Of a stretch of DNA of 64,000 nucleotides, positions 1 through 8,430 are shown one piece after another. Every line of letters starts with the position of its first letter. The stretch's first letter is position 1. The notes beneath the pieces were generated by a model. The model saw nothing but the letters and a program-made list of their open reading frames with translations. It ran no database searches and was not told the origin of the DNA. This DNA comes from Streptomyces curacoi (lineage in GTDB: Bacteria; Actinomycetota; Actinomycetes; Streptomycetales; Streptomycetaceae). The stretch spans positions 180,095 to 244,094 of the forward strand of contig NZ_KQ947990.1 of NCBI RefSeq assembly GCF_001513975.1, in the 5' to 3' direction. A program made the position numbers and the translations under genes.

Positions 1-2020
1 GCACGGTCGGCGCGAGACGGCGCAGGCGCAGGCCCGCGGCGCGCTTGTCGGCGAGGATCTCGTTCAGCATCGCGTCGTCGTCGCAGCGGACGTACGCCGA
101 GGCCGCGCCCACCCGCAGATGGCCGTGCTTGCGCGCCACGTCGTCGATCAGGTACGCGAGCGGCTGCGGCACCGGCGTCCGCGAGTGCTCGGCGAGGAAG
201 GCGTGCAGGTCCGAGGCGCTGCGGCCGGCGTCGAGGGCACGCCGCACCGAGCCCGGCGTGAAGCGGTACACCGTCGCCCCGCCCTTGGACTCCACCTCCG
301 CGAGCACCCCCAGCATGTCGGCCAGCGGCCGCCGCAGCGGGCCGGGCGCCACGGCGGTGAGGTCGGCCTGGAGGAGGACGTGGTCGAGCGGCTCGGGCAG
401 GAGCGGGGCCAGCAGGCGGGCGGCGGCAGCGGTGGCCACGGCCTGCTCGGTGGGGGAGAGCGGCTCGTGGGGTGGGGTGCGGCGGTGGTGCACGGGGAGT
501 TTGTCGCCGGGACCGACCGGCTCCTCGGCCACGGGTTCCGGCAGCCGCGCCCCCAGCAGCGCCCGCCCGTGCGCCGACAGCGCCCCCCGCCCCGTCACGC
601 CCAGCAGCTCCGCCTCGCTCAGCGTCCACCGCGCGAGGCGGCTGCGCAGGTCGTCGTCCTGCTGGGGGCCGCGCAGGGGCCGCTCCCAGCTCAACCGCGC
701 CAGCACCGACTCGGCGGACGGGGACGCGCCCGCCGGCAGCCCGGCGAGCAGGGTCAGCACCCGGTGCCGTACCTCCGGCGCCGCGGAACGGTCCAGTCCG
801 GGCCCCAGCGCCGACAACGTACGGTCCTTCGCGTCCCGCCCGCCGACCAGCCCCGCCGTACGGGTCGCCGTCAGCCACGCCTCCGCCAGCCGGGCCCAGC
901 GCTGGGCCTCGGGCTGCTCCAGCCACTCGTCGTAGGCGGGGGTGGCCGCGTACCGCTCGTCGGCCTCGCTGTCGGAGGCCAGCAGCCCCGCGGCGTAGGC
1001 GAGCTCCACCCAGAAGGCGGCCACGGGCTCGGGCACGTCCAGCGCGACGGCGGTCCGCTTGAGGTCACGCACGCTCAGCCCGCCGGCCCGCAGCACCGCG
1101 GGACCGCCCTCGTCCCAGTCCTTCAGCAGCTCCTCGACGGTCGCCAGCGCCGTGTACGCCTGCCCGGCCGCCGTCGCGTCCACCATCTGCGGACGGTGCG
1201 TCGCGGCCGGCTCGACCGGGGGCGGCAGCGGCTCGGTGCTGCGGTGCGCGCGGCCGGCGCGCAGGTGCAGGGCCACCTCGCGGGGGAGTACGACGGTGCC
1301 GGGCGTCGTCGGCAGCAGCAGGCCCCGGTCGAGCAGCCAGCGCAGGCGGGGCGCCGGATCGGCGGTGACCTGGCCGTACGGCGGCCCCCACACCAGCCGG
1401 GACAGCACCTCCCGGGACTCCTCGGGGGCGTCGGCGAGCAGGGCCGCCATCCGCCGCCGGTCGCTGAACAGCGCGGTGAGAGACGACACGGCGGACACCG
1501 CGTCATGGGTCGAGGGCAGCCCGGCCGTCGTGACGATCTCCTGGATCCGGCCCGGCGACATGCCCGCGGTGGCTTCCTGCACGGTCGGGCCCAGCCCCGT
1601 CGGAGACGGATGCTGCGGGGAGGGCGCGAGCAGCTCACGTGCCGTACGGACGAGCCGCAGCCGGTCGTCGCCGCCCCACGCCAGGGCCTGCTCGCGCAGC
1701 GTCCCGAGGGCGTGCGGCAGCGCGCCCGCGACGACCGGATCGCCCTCGTCGCCGGTCATCAGGCCGAGCAGTTCGTCGTACGTCGCCGGATCCCCCGCCA
1801 CGGCCAGCGCCTCCGCGGTCTGCAGCGCGAAACGGTCCAGCCGCTCCAGGGCACGCACCACCGAGGCCCGGGTGCCGGCGCGCGTCGCCAGCTGGGTGAG
1901 GTCGGTGGGGACGGGCGTGATGAGGTCGGGACGGCTGCGCAGGAGCACGGCCAGGGAGGCGTCGTCCCGCGCGCGGAGCGCTTCCGCGAGGGAACGGGGC
2001 GGTGTAGCCGGGTCGCTCAT
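1..2020 (-). CDS. Helicase-associated (XPB/Ssl2-like C-terminal domain) protein, C-terminus outside window
   Basis: The reverse strand reads open from an ATG at 2020 to the window edge (673 codons), starting MSDPATPPRSLAEALRARDD. The part nearest the edge (PLAYLIDDVARKHGHLRVGA, then RCDDDAMLNEILADKRAAGL) resembles the Helicase_C_3 domain of a large actinobacterial family usually annotated as helicase C-terminal domain proteins of roughly 800 residues, so some 100-150 residues are probably missing. I see no Walker A motif in the N-terminal half, so it may be a DNA-binding relative rather than an active helicase; its role is unknown. TACCGT lies 7 nt before the ATG and there is no Shine-Dalgarno, suggesting a leaderless mRNA. 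Confidence 0.8.
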   Translation of the reverse strand, partial: MSDPATPPRSLAEALRARDDASLAVLLRSRPDLITPVPTDLTQLATRAGTRASVVRALERLDRFALQTAEALAVAGDPATYDELLGLMTGDEGDPVVAGALPHALGTLREQALAWGGDDRLRLVRTARELLAPSPQHPSPTGLGPTVQEATAGMSPGRIQEIVTTAGLPSTHDAVSAVSSLTALFSDRRRMAALLADAPEESREVLSRLVWGPPYGQVTADPAPRLRWLLDRGLLLPTTPGTVVLPREVALHLRAGRAHRSTEPLPPPVEPAATHRPQMVDATAAGQAYTALATVEELLKDWDEGGPAVLRAGGLSVRDLKRTAVALDVPEPVAAFWVELAYAAGLLASDSEADERYAATPAYDEWLEQPEAQRWARLAEAWLTATRTAGLVGGRDAKDRTLSALGPGLDRSAAPEVRHRVLTLLAGLPAGASPSAESVLARLSWERPLRGPQQDDDLRSRLARWTLSEAELLGVTGRGALSAHGRALLGARLPEPVAEEPVGPGDKLPVHHRRTPPHEPLSPTEQAVATAAAARLLAPLLPEPLDHVLLQADLTAVAPGPLRRPLADMLGVLAEVESKGGATVYRFTPGSVRRALDAGRSASDLHAFLAEHSRTPVPQPLAYLIDDVARKHGHLRVGAASAYVRCDDDAMLNEILADKRAAGLRLRRLAPTV

Positions 2021-2027
2021 CCTGCCC

Positions 2028-2033
2028 ACGGTA
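2028..2033 (-). promoter_or_regulatory. -10 hexamer TACCGT of a leaderless promoter
   Basis: TACCGT on the minus strand, 7 nt before the ATG at 2020. With this spacing transcription would begin at or next to the A of the start codon. Inferred from position and TANNNT match; no clear -35. Confidence 0.5.
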
Positions 2034-2163
2034 GCGGGTGAGTACGACGGTGAGGGCCTCGCCGGTCGCCGCTCGACGACGGCCCCGCGGGCACGGGGCA
2101 CCCGTCGGCAGGCGGTACCTTCGTCCAACGGGGTTTCAACGCGCCAACCCCCGGAGGGACTTC

Positions 2164-3150
2164 GTGGGGATCGAGAGCGACCAGGTCGTCTACGAGTATC
2201 TGAGCCGCGTCGGTGACGTGGCCCAGCAGCGGCAGCTGCCGTCGGCCACCCGCATGCGCCTGGTGTCCGAGCTGCGCGGCGAGATCGACCGGCGCCGCGC
2301 CAAGGCCCCCGTCGACAGCCCCGCCGCCGTCCGCCGCATCATCGCCCGCCTGGGCACCCCGGACGAGGTCGTCACGGCCGCCGGCGGCAGCGCCCCCGCC
2401 CCCCAGGCACCGGTCGCCTCCGTGCCCGTCCAGCCGGAGCGCCGGGCCGGCGAGGCCGGCGAGGAACGCCCCAAGGGCCTGCGCCGCATCGTGCCGCGCC
2501 CGCGCCCCGCCGAGACCCCGGCGCCCGACGACGCGCCCCCGCCGCCCCACCTCGCGAGCATCGAGGACCTCGGGGGCAGCGCGACCCAGCCGGACTGGTG
2601 GCGGGTGGACGGCAGCCCCTTCGGGCCCGGGGAGGACGTCCCGGGATTCGTCGGCGGCATCGAGATCCCGGAGCTGCTCGGGCGTCCGCCGGCGAAGGAG
2701 TACGACAACAAGGACCCCGTCGAGGAACCGGCCGCCGTGGAGAAGGCCGAGGACACCGCGCCGGCCGCCCCCGTCCGCCGCCGGCTCCTGCGCCGCCCGA
2801 CCCTCCCCACCACCCGCTGGAGCAACCCCCTGCTCCTGCTCGCCGCCGCCTGCCTCGTCGCCGGGGCCGTGCTCGGCAACCTCCTCGTCCTGGCCCTCGG
2901 CTGGCTCATCGCCTGGGGCTCACGCCGGCTGAGCGACGCCGAGACCAAGTGGGCGGTCGTGATCCTGCCGGGCCTCTCGCTCACGGCGGGCGTGCTCTGG
3001 CTGTGGGGCCGTACGAACGGCCGCTGGGGCGACCCCATCGCCGAGGGTCAGACGAACGCCGCGATCTCCGAGACCTGGCCGTGGGTGGTGCGGGGTGCGG
3101 CGGTGGCATCGGCGCTGTTCATCGTCTGGCGGTCACAGAGACGCCCCTAG
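2164..3150 (+). CDS. Membrane protein with N-terminal HAAS-like helical domain
   Basis: GTG start at 2164 preceded by GGAGG at 2152-2156; 328 residues. The first 75 residues (MGIESDQVVYEYLSRVGDVA onward, with a motif around RIIARLGTPDEVV) look like the small helical HAAS/DUF1700-type domain that precedes membrane or signalling modules. A Pro/Ala-rich and acidic linker follows. From about residue 221 there are three to four hydrophobic segments (around NPLLLLAAACLVAGAVLGN, VVILPGLSLTAGVLWLWG and VVRGAAVASALFIVW). Probably a polytopic inner-membrane protein of unknown function, divergent from the helicase-associated gene. The TAG stop overlaps a truncated copy (3149-3160) of the dispersed repeat seen at 17270 and 51076. 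Confidence 0.8.
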   Translation: MGIESDQVVYEYLSRVGDVAQQRQLPSATRMRLVSELRGEIDRRRAKAPVDSPAAVRRIIARLGTPDEVVTAAGGSAPAPQAPVASVPVQPERRAGEAGEERPKGLRRIVPRPRPAETPAPDDAPPPPHLASIEDLGGSATQPDWWRVDGSPFGPGEDVPGFVGGIEIPELLGRPPAKEYDNKDPVEEPAAVEKAEDTAPAAPVRRRLLRRPTLPTTRWSNPLLLLAAACLVAGAVLGNLLVLALGWLIAWGSRRLSDAETKWAVVILPGLSLTAGVLWLWGRTNGRWGDPIAEGQTNAAISETWPWVVRGAAVASALFIVWRSQRRP

Positions 3151-3205
3151 GGGCGCGGGGCCGTGTCGGTCCGCGGAGACGAATACGGCCGCGCCACTGG
3201 GCACA

Positions 3206-3835
3206 ATGACCCATATGGCTGCCATGACCGTCGGCTTCGACCTCGACATGACCCTCATCGACTCCCGCCCCGGCATCCACGCCACCTACACGGCGCTGGC
3301 GGAGCGGACCGGGACGCACATCGACGCCGACCTGGCCATCACGCGGCTCGGGCCGCCGCTCGCCCAGGAGCTCGTCAACTGGTTCCCGGCGGAGGAGGTC
3401 CCGGCCGTCGCCGACCTGTACCGCGAGATGTACCCGGCGATCGCCATCACCGCGACCCCCGCCCTGCCGGGCGCCCGCGAGGCCATCGCCGCCGTACGGG
3501 AGGCGGGCGGCCGCGCGATCGTCGTCACCGCCAAGTACGAGCCCAACGCCAAGCTGCACCTGGAGCACCTCGGCATCCAGCCCGACGCGGTCATCGGCAA
3601 CCTGTGGGCCGAACAGAAGGCCGAGGCCCTGCGCGAGCACGACGCGGGCGTCTACGTCGGCGACCACGAGGGCGACGTACGCGCAGCCCGCGCGGCCGAC
3701 GCCCTGTCGGTCACCGTGGCGACCGGGCCGTACAGCGCCGATCAGCTCGGCGCGCTCGGCGCGGACGTGGTCCTCACGGACCTGACGGCGTTCCCGGGCT
3801 GGCTCACCGGCTACCTCGAAACGCCCCGCGCCTGA
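3206..3835 (+). CDS. HAD-superfamily hydrolase (phosphatase-like)
   Basis: 209 residues from ATG 3206; in-frame ATGs at 3215 and 3224 are alternatives, since the family core begins at TVGFDLDMTLIDSR. Motif I is DLDMTLIDSR (nucleophile Asp and acid/base Asp), the motif III Lys is in TAKYEPNAKLHLEHLGI, and motif IV is GDHEGDVRAARAA with the Mg-binding acids. The size and cap fit phosphoglycolate phosphatase-like HAD hydrolases acting on small phosphorylated metabolites; the substrate cannot be read from sequence. No convincing Shine-Dalgarno. Its 3' end overlaps the convergent membrane gene by 25 nt. Confidence 0.88.
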   Translation: MTHMAAMTVGFDLDMTLIDSRPGIHATYTALAERTGTHIDADLAITRLGPPLAQELVNWFPAEEVPAVADLYREMYPAIAITATPALPGAREAIAAVREAGGRAIVVTAKYEPNAKLHLEHLGIQPDAVIGNLWAEQKAEALREHDAGVYVGDHEGDVRAARAADALSVTVATGPYSADQLGALGADVVLTDLTAFPGWLTGYLETPRA

Positions 3836-4062
3836 CGCCGCCCGGCCGCGACCGAGCGGAGCACCCCCGCACCGGCGACCAGGAATCCGACGCCCATGAG
3901 CATGCTCAGCCCGAACATGTACGTCGGAAATGGCGTCGTACCGAGCAGGAACGGGGCCACCGTGACCAAAGTGGCCACGGCACCGATGAAGAACACGACC
4001 GCTCCGGCACGGATCAGTCGGTCACCGGGAGCGGCGGAATTCGTTTGGGTTTTGTCACGCAC
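3811..4062 (-). CDS. Small integral membrane protein
   Basis: 83 residues from GTG 4062, chosen over the ORF's first possible start because TACCCT lies 6 nt upstream (leaderless pattern). A short polar N-terminus (MRDKTQTNSAAPGDRLIRAG) precedes two hydrophobic helices (AVVFFIGAVATLVTVAPFLL and FGLSMLMGVGFLVAGAGVL) and a basic tail. No family function recognised. It lies tail to tail with the HAD gene and divergent from the cold-shock gene. Confidence 0.75.
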   Translation of the reverse strand: MRDKTQTNSAAPGDRLIRAGAVVFFIGAVATLVTVAPFLLGTTPFPTYMFGLSMLMGVGFLVAGAGVLRSVAAGRRQARGVSR

Positions 4063-4068
4063 CGGACC

Positions 4069-4074
4069 AGGGTA
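4069..4074 (-). promoter_or_regulatory. -10 hexamer TACCCT of a leaderless promoter
   Basis: TACCCT on the minus strand, 6 nt before GTG 4062; it supports that start for the small membrane protein. Confidence 0.45.
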
Positions 4075-4107
4075 GTTCCCTGCGCGAAGGAACAACCGGG
4101 CGACGTC

Positions 4108-4135
4108 TTGTCACCGGCCCCGGGAGCATTAGCCT
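4108..4135 (+). promoter_or_regulatory. Candidate promoter of the cold-shock gene
   Basis: TTGTCA (4108-4113) and TAGCCT (4130-4135) separated by 16 nt, giving a 5' UTR of roughly 85 nt. Inferred from hexamer match only. Confidence 0.35.
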
Positions 4136-4143
4136 TGGTAGCG

Positions 4144-4163
4144 GCGGGTCATGGTCGACCCGC
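4144..4163 (+). promoter_or_regulatory. Hairpin in the cold-shock mRNA leader
   Basis: GCGGGTC-ATGGTC-GACCCGC, a 7-bp perfect stem with a 6-nt loop inside the predicted 5' UTR. It could be an mRNA stability or temperature element, or a protein-binding palindrome; the sequence shows only the dyad. Confidence 0.35.
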
Positions 4164-4227
4164 TGTAGTGCTATCAAGAGCCGTTTTCAGAAGCAGTTTT
4201 CCGACGAGTACGAGGACGAGGACAGAC

Positions 4228-4611
4228 GTGCCTACCGGCAAGGTCAAGTGGTTCAACAGCGAGAAGGGCTTCGGCTTTCTCTCCCGCGACGACGGCGGTG
4301 ACGTCTTCGTGCACTCCTCGGTCCTCCCCGCCGGAGTAGACACACTCAAGCCGGGACAGCGGGTGGAGTTCGGCGTGGTCGCCGGTCAGCGTGGTGACCA
4401 GGCCCTTTCGGTCACCCTGCTCGACCCGACCCCGTCGGTGGCGGCCGCCCAGCGCAAGAAGCCGGACGAACTGGCGTCCATCGTCCAGGATCTGACGACC
4501 CTCCTGGAGAACATCACGCCGATGCTGGAGCGGGGCCGCTACCCCGACAAGGCCGCCGGCAAGAAGATCGCCGGCCTGCTGCGCGCGGTCGCCGACCAGC
4601 TCGACGTATAA
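4228..4611 (+). CDS. Cold-shock domain protein with C-terminal extension
   Basis: 127 residues from GTG 4228. Residues 1-66 are a canonical cold-shock domain with the RNP-1 motif KGFGFL and the RNP-2 motif DVFVHSSVL, preceded by GKVKWFNSEKGFGFL, so it should bind single-stranded RNA or DNA. The remaining ~60 residues (from about PSVAAAQRKKPDELASIV) form a predicted helical tail absent from the usual 67-residue CspA proteins; from memory it matches the longer streptomycete SCO4325-type protein. It sits beside the menaquinone genes but on the opposite strand. Confidence 0.92.
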   Translation: MPTGKVKWFNSEKGFGFLSRDDGGDVFVHSSVLPAGVDTLKPGQRVEFGVVAGQRGDQALSVTLLDPTPSVAAAQRKKPDELASIVQDLTTLLENITPMLERGRYPDKAAGKKIAGLLRAVADQLDV

Positions 4612-4622
4612 CCCATACCGGC

Positions 4623-5474
4623 TCAAGGGAAATTCAGCGCGTCAGGGCCGAGGGGCGGTACCAGCCCCTCGGCCGCCGCGCGTGTGAGCAGACCCCGCAC
4701 CGCCGCGTAGCCGTCCACGCCGAGGTCGTGGGTGAACTCGTTGACGTACAGCCCGATGTGCTGGTCGGCGACGGCCGGGTCCATCTCCTGGGCGTGCGCC
4801 ATGACGTACGGGCGGGAGACCTCGGGGTCGTCCCAGGCGACCCGTACGGATGTGCGAATCGACTCGGCCAGCAGCGTCAGCCGCTCCGCGCCCAGCGACC
4901 GCCTGGCGATGATCGCGCCCAGCGGGATCGGCAGCCCGGTGGTGTCCTCCCAGTGCTCGCCCATGTCGGCGACCCGGTGCAGACCGTAGTTCTGGTACGT
5001 GAAACGCGCCTCGTGGATGACGAGGCCCGCGTCGACCTTCCCGTCCCGCACGGCGGGCATGATCTCGTGGAACGGCATCACCACGATCTCGCCGACACCG
5101 GCGGGGAGCGTGTCCGCGGCCCACAGCCGGAACAGCAGGTATGCCGTCGACTTCTCGCTCGGCACGGCGACCGTACGGCCCGTGAGGTCGAGGCCCGCCT
5201 CCCGGGCCAGCACCAGCGGCCCGCAGCCCCGCCCCAGCGCGCCCCCGCAGGGCAGCAGCGCGTACTCGTCGAGGACGTACGGCAGCACGGCGTACGACAC
5301 CTTCAGCACGTCGAACTCGCCGCGCTCGGCCATGCCGTTGGTGACGTCGATGTCCGCGAAGGTGACGTCGAGCGCGGGGGCACCGGGGACGCGGTCGTGG
5401 GCCAGGGCGTCGAAGACGAAGGTGTCGTTCGGGCAGGGGGAGTACGCGATCCGCAGGGGCTCACCGGTGGTCAT
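4623..5474 (-). CDS. mqnD: 1,4-dihydroxy-6-naphthoate synthase (futalosine menaquinone pathway)
   Basis: 283 residues from ATG 5474. The N-terminus LRIAYSPCPNDTFVFDAL is characteristic of MqnD, the enzyme that converts cyclic de-hypoxanthinyl futalosine to 1,4-dihydroxy-6-naphthoate. The periplasmic-binding-protein-like fold matches the family (DVLKVSYAVLPYVLDEYALL, then GRTVAVPSEKSTAYLLFRLW). It overlaps the 3' end of mqnB by 14 nt, indicating translational coupling. The pair supplies two steps of the futalosine route used by Streptomyces in place of the MenF-MenD-MenB pathway. Confidence 0.95.
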   Translation of the reverse strand: MTTGEPLRIAYSPCPNDTFVFDALAHDRVPGAPALDVTFADIDVTNGMAERGEFDVLKVSYAVLPYVLDEYALLPCGGALGRGCGPLVLAREAGLDLTGRTVAVPSEKSTAYLLFRLWAADTLPAGVGEIVVMPFHEIMPAVRDGKVDAGLVIHEARFTYQNYGLHRVADMGEHWEDTTGLPIPLGAIIARRSLGAERLTLLAESIRTSVRVAWDDPEVSRPYVMAHAQEMDPAVADQHIGLYVNEFTHDLGVDGYAAVRGLLTRAAAEGLVPPLGPDALNFP

Positions 5475-6165
5475 GTGGGTTCCAACTCTCCAGGACGGGT
5501 GCGAGCTTCCCGAAGGCCTCCGTCAGGGCCGCCAGCGCGTCGCCGATGCGCCAGGCGGCGCGGTCGCGCGGGCCGACGGGGTTGGAGACCGCGCGCAGCT
5601 CCAGCACGGGCGTGCGGTGCGCGGCCGCGGCCTCGGCGACGCCGAAGCCCTCCATGGCCTCGGCGAGGGCGGTGGGGTGGCGCTCGCGGAGCCGGGCGGC
5701 GCGGGTGGCGGTGCCGGTCGCGGTGGACACGGTGAGCACGGCGCCGGGGCGCGCGCCGGTGACGGTCGCGACCTCTCGTACGAGTGCTTCGGGCGGACGG
5801 TGGGTGACGGTGCCGAAGCCGAGCTCGGTGACGGGCAGGAAGCCGTCCGGGGTCTCCGCGCCGAGATCGGCCGCCGTGATCTCGTCGGCGACGACAAGGG
5901 AGCCCACCGGGGCGTGGGGCACGAAGCCGCCGGCGATCCCGGCCGAGACGACGAGGCCGTAAGGGGCGCCTTCGAGGGCGGCCGTGGTCAGGGCCGTGGC
6001 GGTGGAGGCGGCCGCGAGGGCGGGCCCCACACCGGCGGCGATCAGGTCGACGCCGGGCAGCGCGAGTGCCCGGGCCACCGCGTCCCGCTCGGCGGGGACC
6101 GCGGTGGCCACCAGGACACGTACGGCAGACGTGGTCAGCTGTCCTTTTCGAGCTTGAAGGACCAC
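5461..6165 (-). CDS. mqnB: Futalosine hydrolase
   Basis: Nucleoside phosphorylase-fold protein that removes hypoxanthine from futalosine. Recognisable blocks are RVLVATAVPAERDAV (first strand), LVVSAGIAGGF, and EAMEGFGVAEAAA (the M-E-x-x-G purine-binding motif). The start is uncertain: GTG 6165 is the only ATG/GTG upstream of the essential first strand, but it overlaps the lipoprotein gene by 31 nt; a CTG at 6138 next to AAAAGGACAG is the alternative. Transcribed with mqnD and downstream of the DUF2771-type lipoprotein gene. Confidence 0.9.
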   Translation of the reverse strand: MVLQARKGQLTTSAVRVLVATAVPAERDAVARALALPGVDLIAAGVGPALAAASTATALTTAALEGAPYGLVVSAGIAGGFVPHAPVGSLVVADEITAADLGAETPDGFLPVTELGFGTVTHRPPEALVREVATVTGARPGAVLTVSTATGTATRAARLRERHPTALAEAMEGFGVAEAAAAHRTPVLELRAVSNPVGPRDRAAWRIGDALAALTEAFGKLAPVLESWNPHDHR

Positions 6166-6608
6166 AGACCGGTCACGTCCTTCTCGCCTCCCTTGATCGA
6201 CACCAGCGTCGAGTCGCCGCTGGCGCCGTACTGGGCGTTGAAGAACACGCTGCCCGGGATGGTGCGGTACGTCTTCTTGCTGGCGTCGGTGAGCGGCTGG
6301 CCGTTCATCAGGATGGTCCAGCCCTCGTCCGCGATCTCCGGGTCGACACCGAAGCGCACGGTCGCGTCGGGGTCCACCTTGATGGACTCGATGTCCTTGC
6401 GCTTCAGACACTCGGACAGGTCCGCGGTCTTCAGGGCTTCGCCCTCACCACCGCAGGTGGCCTCCGCGTTCACGGAGGAGGTGCCGACGGTGATCGTGGC
6501 CATCGGCGTCGGCTTGTCGCAGGCAGACAGGGCGAGCAGTCCGGCGGAAACGGCGCCGGCGGCGGCGAGCGCGCGGCGGCGTCGCACAACGGATTGCAGC
6601 GTGGTCAT
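6135..6608 (-). CDS. DUF2771-type lipoprotein
   Basis: 157 residues. A basic N-region (RRRR at 9-12) and a hydrophobic stretch lead to the lipobox LSAC with Cys30, so this should be a membrane-anchored extracytoplasmic lipoprotein. The mature part contains SSVNAEATCGGEGEALK and further Cys residues and resembles the actinobacterial DUF2771 family of unknown function. TAGCCT lies 6 nt before the ATG, so the mRNA is probably leaderless. Upstream of, and overlapping, mqnB in the same direction. Confidence 0.85.
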   Translation of the reverse strand: MTTLQSVVRRRRALAAAGAVSAGLLALSACDKPTPMATITVGTSSVNAEATCGGEGEALKTADLSECLKRKDIESIKVDPDATVRFGVDPEIADEGWTILMNGQPLTDASKKTYRTIPGSVFFNAQYGASGDSTLVSIKGGEKDVTGLWSFKLEKDS

Positions 6609-6614
6609 GGGCGA

Positions 6615-6620
6615 AGGCTA
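6615..6620 (-). promoter_or_regulatory. -10 hexamer TAGCCT of a leaderless promoter
   Basis: TAGCCT on the minus strand, 6 nt before ATG 6608 of the lipoprotein gene; probably also transcribes mqnB and mqnD. Confidence 0.5.
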
Positions 6621-6678
6621 TCGGGCGTGTATGGCGCTCTCTCTACGCGGGGGCGGCGTGCCGTACGTCACGGGGACG

Positions 6679-8106
6679 TCATGCGACCCGCGGCTGGGCG
6701 TGCCCGCCGTGCCGTGCCGAGCCGATCAGGCCCTTGACGGTGGTCAGCCAGCCGGTGGCCACGATCGCCGCACCGACCAGCAGGCCCACCGACCCCCTGA
6801 GCGGCAGCACGATGCCGATCGCGCCGCCGAGCACCCAGGACATCTGCAGCAGCGTCTCGGAGCGTGCGAACGCCGACGTGCGGACCAGCTCGGGCACGTC
6901 CCGCTGGATCAGCGCGTCCAGCGACAGCTTGGCCAGCGCCTGCGCGAACCCGGCGATCGCCGCCAGGCCCGCCACCACGACCGCGTTGTAGAAGGCGGCG
7001 GCCGTGAGCGCCGCGCCCAGCACCAGGGCCACGACGGTCACGATGATGATCTCCGGCGCCCGGGACCTGAGCCACGCGCCGACGGCCGTACCGGCCGCGT
7101 TGCCCGTACCGGCCGCGACGGCCACTATGCCCAGCGAGACGGCGGCGCTCTGTCCGGACATGGGGTGCTCGCGCAGCAGGAACGCCAGGAAGAAGATCAG
7201 GAAGCCGGACAGACAGCGGATGGCGGCGTTGGCGGCCAGGGCGTGGGTGACGGCGATGCCGACCGTGCGCAGCCCGGGGCGCTTGACCGGCTTGCGGTGC
7301 GGCCCGTGCAGATGCTGCTCGTCGGCCGCCAGCAGCGCGGTGTCCTCGCCCTTGGCCGAGTCGACCTTCGGCGGCAGCGTGAAGGACAGGAACGTACCGG
7401 CGACGAAGATCACGAAGGCGCCGTACAGCGGCCAGCGCGGTCCGATCGCCTGGAGCCCCGCGCCGACGGGGGCCGCGATGCCGGTGGCGAGGAGGCCGCC
7501 GAGGGTGACCCGGGAGTTGGCCTTCACCAGGGAGAAGTGGGGTGGCAGCAGGCGTGGCACGACGGCGCTGCGCACCACGCCGTAGGCCTTCGAGGCGACC
7601 AGCACGCCGAGCGCGGCCGGATACAGCTGGAGATCGCCGCTGACGACGGCGCTGGACAGCACCAGGGCGAGGAGCGCCCGGGCGAGCATCGCGCCGCCCA
7701 TCGCCGCGCGGCGGCCGTGCGGGATGCGGTCGAGGAGGGGGCCGATCACGGGCGCGAGGAGCGTGAATGGCGCCATGGTGATGCCGAGGTAGAGCGCGAC
7801 CCGGCCGCGGGCCTCGTCGGTCGGGACGGAGAAGAAGACGGTCGAGGCGAGGGCGACGGTGATCATCATGTCCCCGGCGCCGTTCACCCCGTGCAGCTCG
7901 ATCAGCTTGCCGAGGCCGGACTCACCCGCGCCGTGCGCGTGGGTGGCCTTGCGGATGCCGCGGGCGGTGCCGGTGAGGGGAAAGTGCAGGGCACGGCCGA
8001 CCGCGCGGAGGGAGCCGCGCCTCCGGCCCGTTCCGCCACCTCGACTCCGGCCGCCCTCGGCCCCACCGACACCGGTGGCTCCTCGGGGCGGCCTCGCGGT
8101 TGCCAC
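6679..8106 (-). CDS. Major facilitator superfamily transporter
   Basis: 475 residues from GTG 8106. After an Arg/Gly-rich cytoplasmic N-terminus (RPPRGATGVGGAEGG) comes a membrane part with about 12 hydrophobic segments; the first loops carry VALYLGITMAPFTLLAP and IGPLLDRIPHGRRAAMG (MFS loop 2-3 type motif). A His-rich loop (EQHLHGPHRKPVKRPG) separates the two halves. Substrate unknown. The long N-terminal extension makes the start uncertain: CACTAT lies 6 nt before GTG 8106, consistent with leaderless expression, but the core family starts nearer HGAGESGLGKLIELHGVNG. Confidence 0.85.
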   Translation of the reverse strand: MATARPPRGATGVGGAEGGRSRGGGTGRRRGSLRAVGRALHFPLTGTARGIRKATHAHGAGESGLGKLIELHGVNGAGDMMITVALASTVFFSVPTDEARGRVALYLGITMAPFTLLAPVIGPLLDRIPHGRRAAMGGAMLARALLALVLSSAVVSGDLQLYPAALGVLVASKAYGVVRSAVVPRLLPPHFSLVKANSRVTLGGLLATGIAAPVGAGLQAIGPRWPLYGAFVIFVAGTFLSFTLPPKVDSAKGEDTALLAADEQHLHGPHRKPVKRPGLRTVGIAVTHALAANAAIRCLSGFLIFFLAFLLREHPMSGQSAAVSLGIVAVAAGTGNAAGTAVGAWLRSRAPEIIIVTVVALVLGAALTAAAFYNAVVVAGLAAIAGFAQALAKLSLDALIQRDVPELVRTSAFARSETLLQMSWVLGGAIGIVLPLRGSVGLLVGAAIVATGWLTTVKGLIGSARHGGHAQPRVA

Positions 8107-8430
8107 GACGCAATAGTGCCCCGAGATGGGGGGAGGTAGTGCGGTTACGGCGCGTATGGGGGGCAAGTTCTCCGGTCGATGGAGGGTGACGCTCCGGTCC
8201 GCGGCCCGCTTCCGCCGCCCGCCGCGCACCGGTGAAAGAGCCGTCGGTGTAGGCCCAGCGCTCGCGAACAGGTAGCGTGCGTATCTCAGCCATCCCGCAC
8301 AATGGATGACGTAGGTGCGCCCGAGCGCGATTCGGACGCGGACGTCGACGCGGCCCCCAGGTCCGCTCCGTTCGTTCCATCGCCCTTGAGGACCGCACCC
8401 GAGAGACGGCGTAGGAGAGAAGCGATACCT
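8107..8430 (+). other. Divergent intergenic region (324 nt)
   Basis: Lies between the MFS gene and the DUF3027 gene. I see TAGCGT at 8273-8278 as a possible -10 for the rightward gene and an ATG at 8302 in frame with it, but no conserved protein feature before residue 44 of that longer version. No strong palindrome or RNA element seen. Confidence 0.4.

Noticed and set aside
119..2041. A 640-codon plus-strand frame at the left edge
   Set aside because: It is the shadow of the helicase-associated gene, which shows recognisable family sequence on the minus strand.
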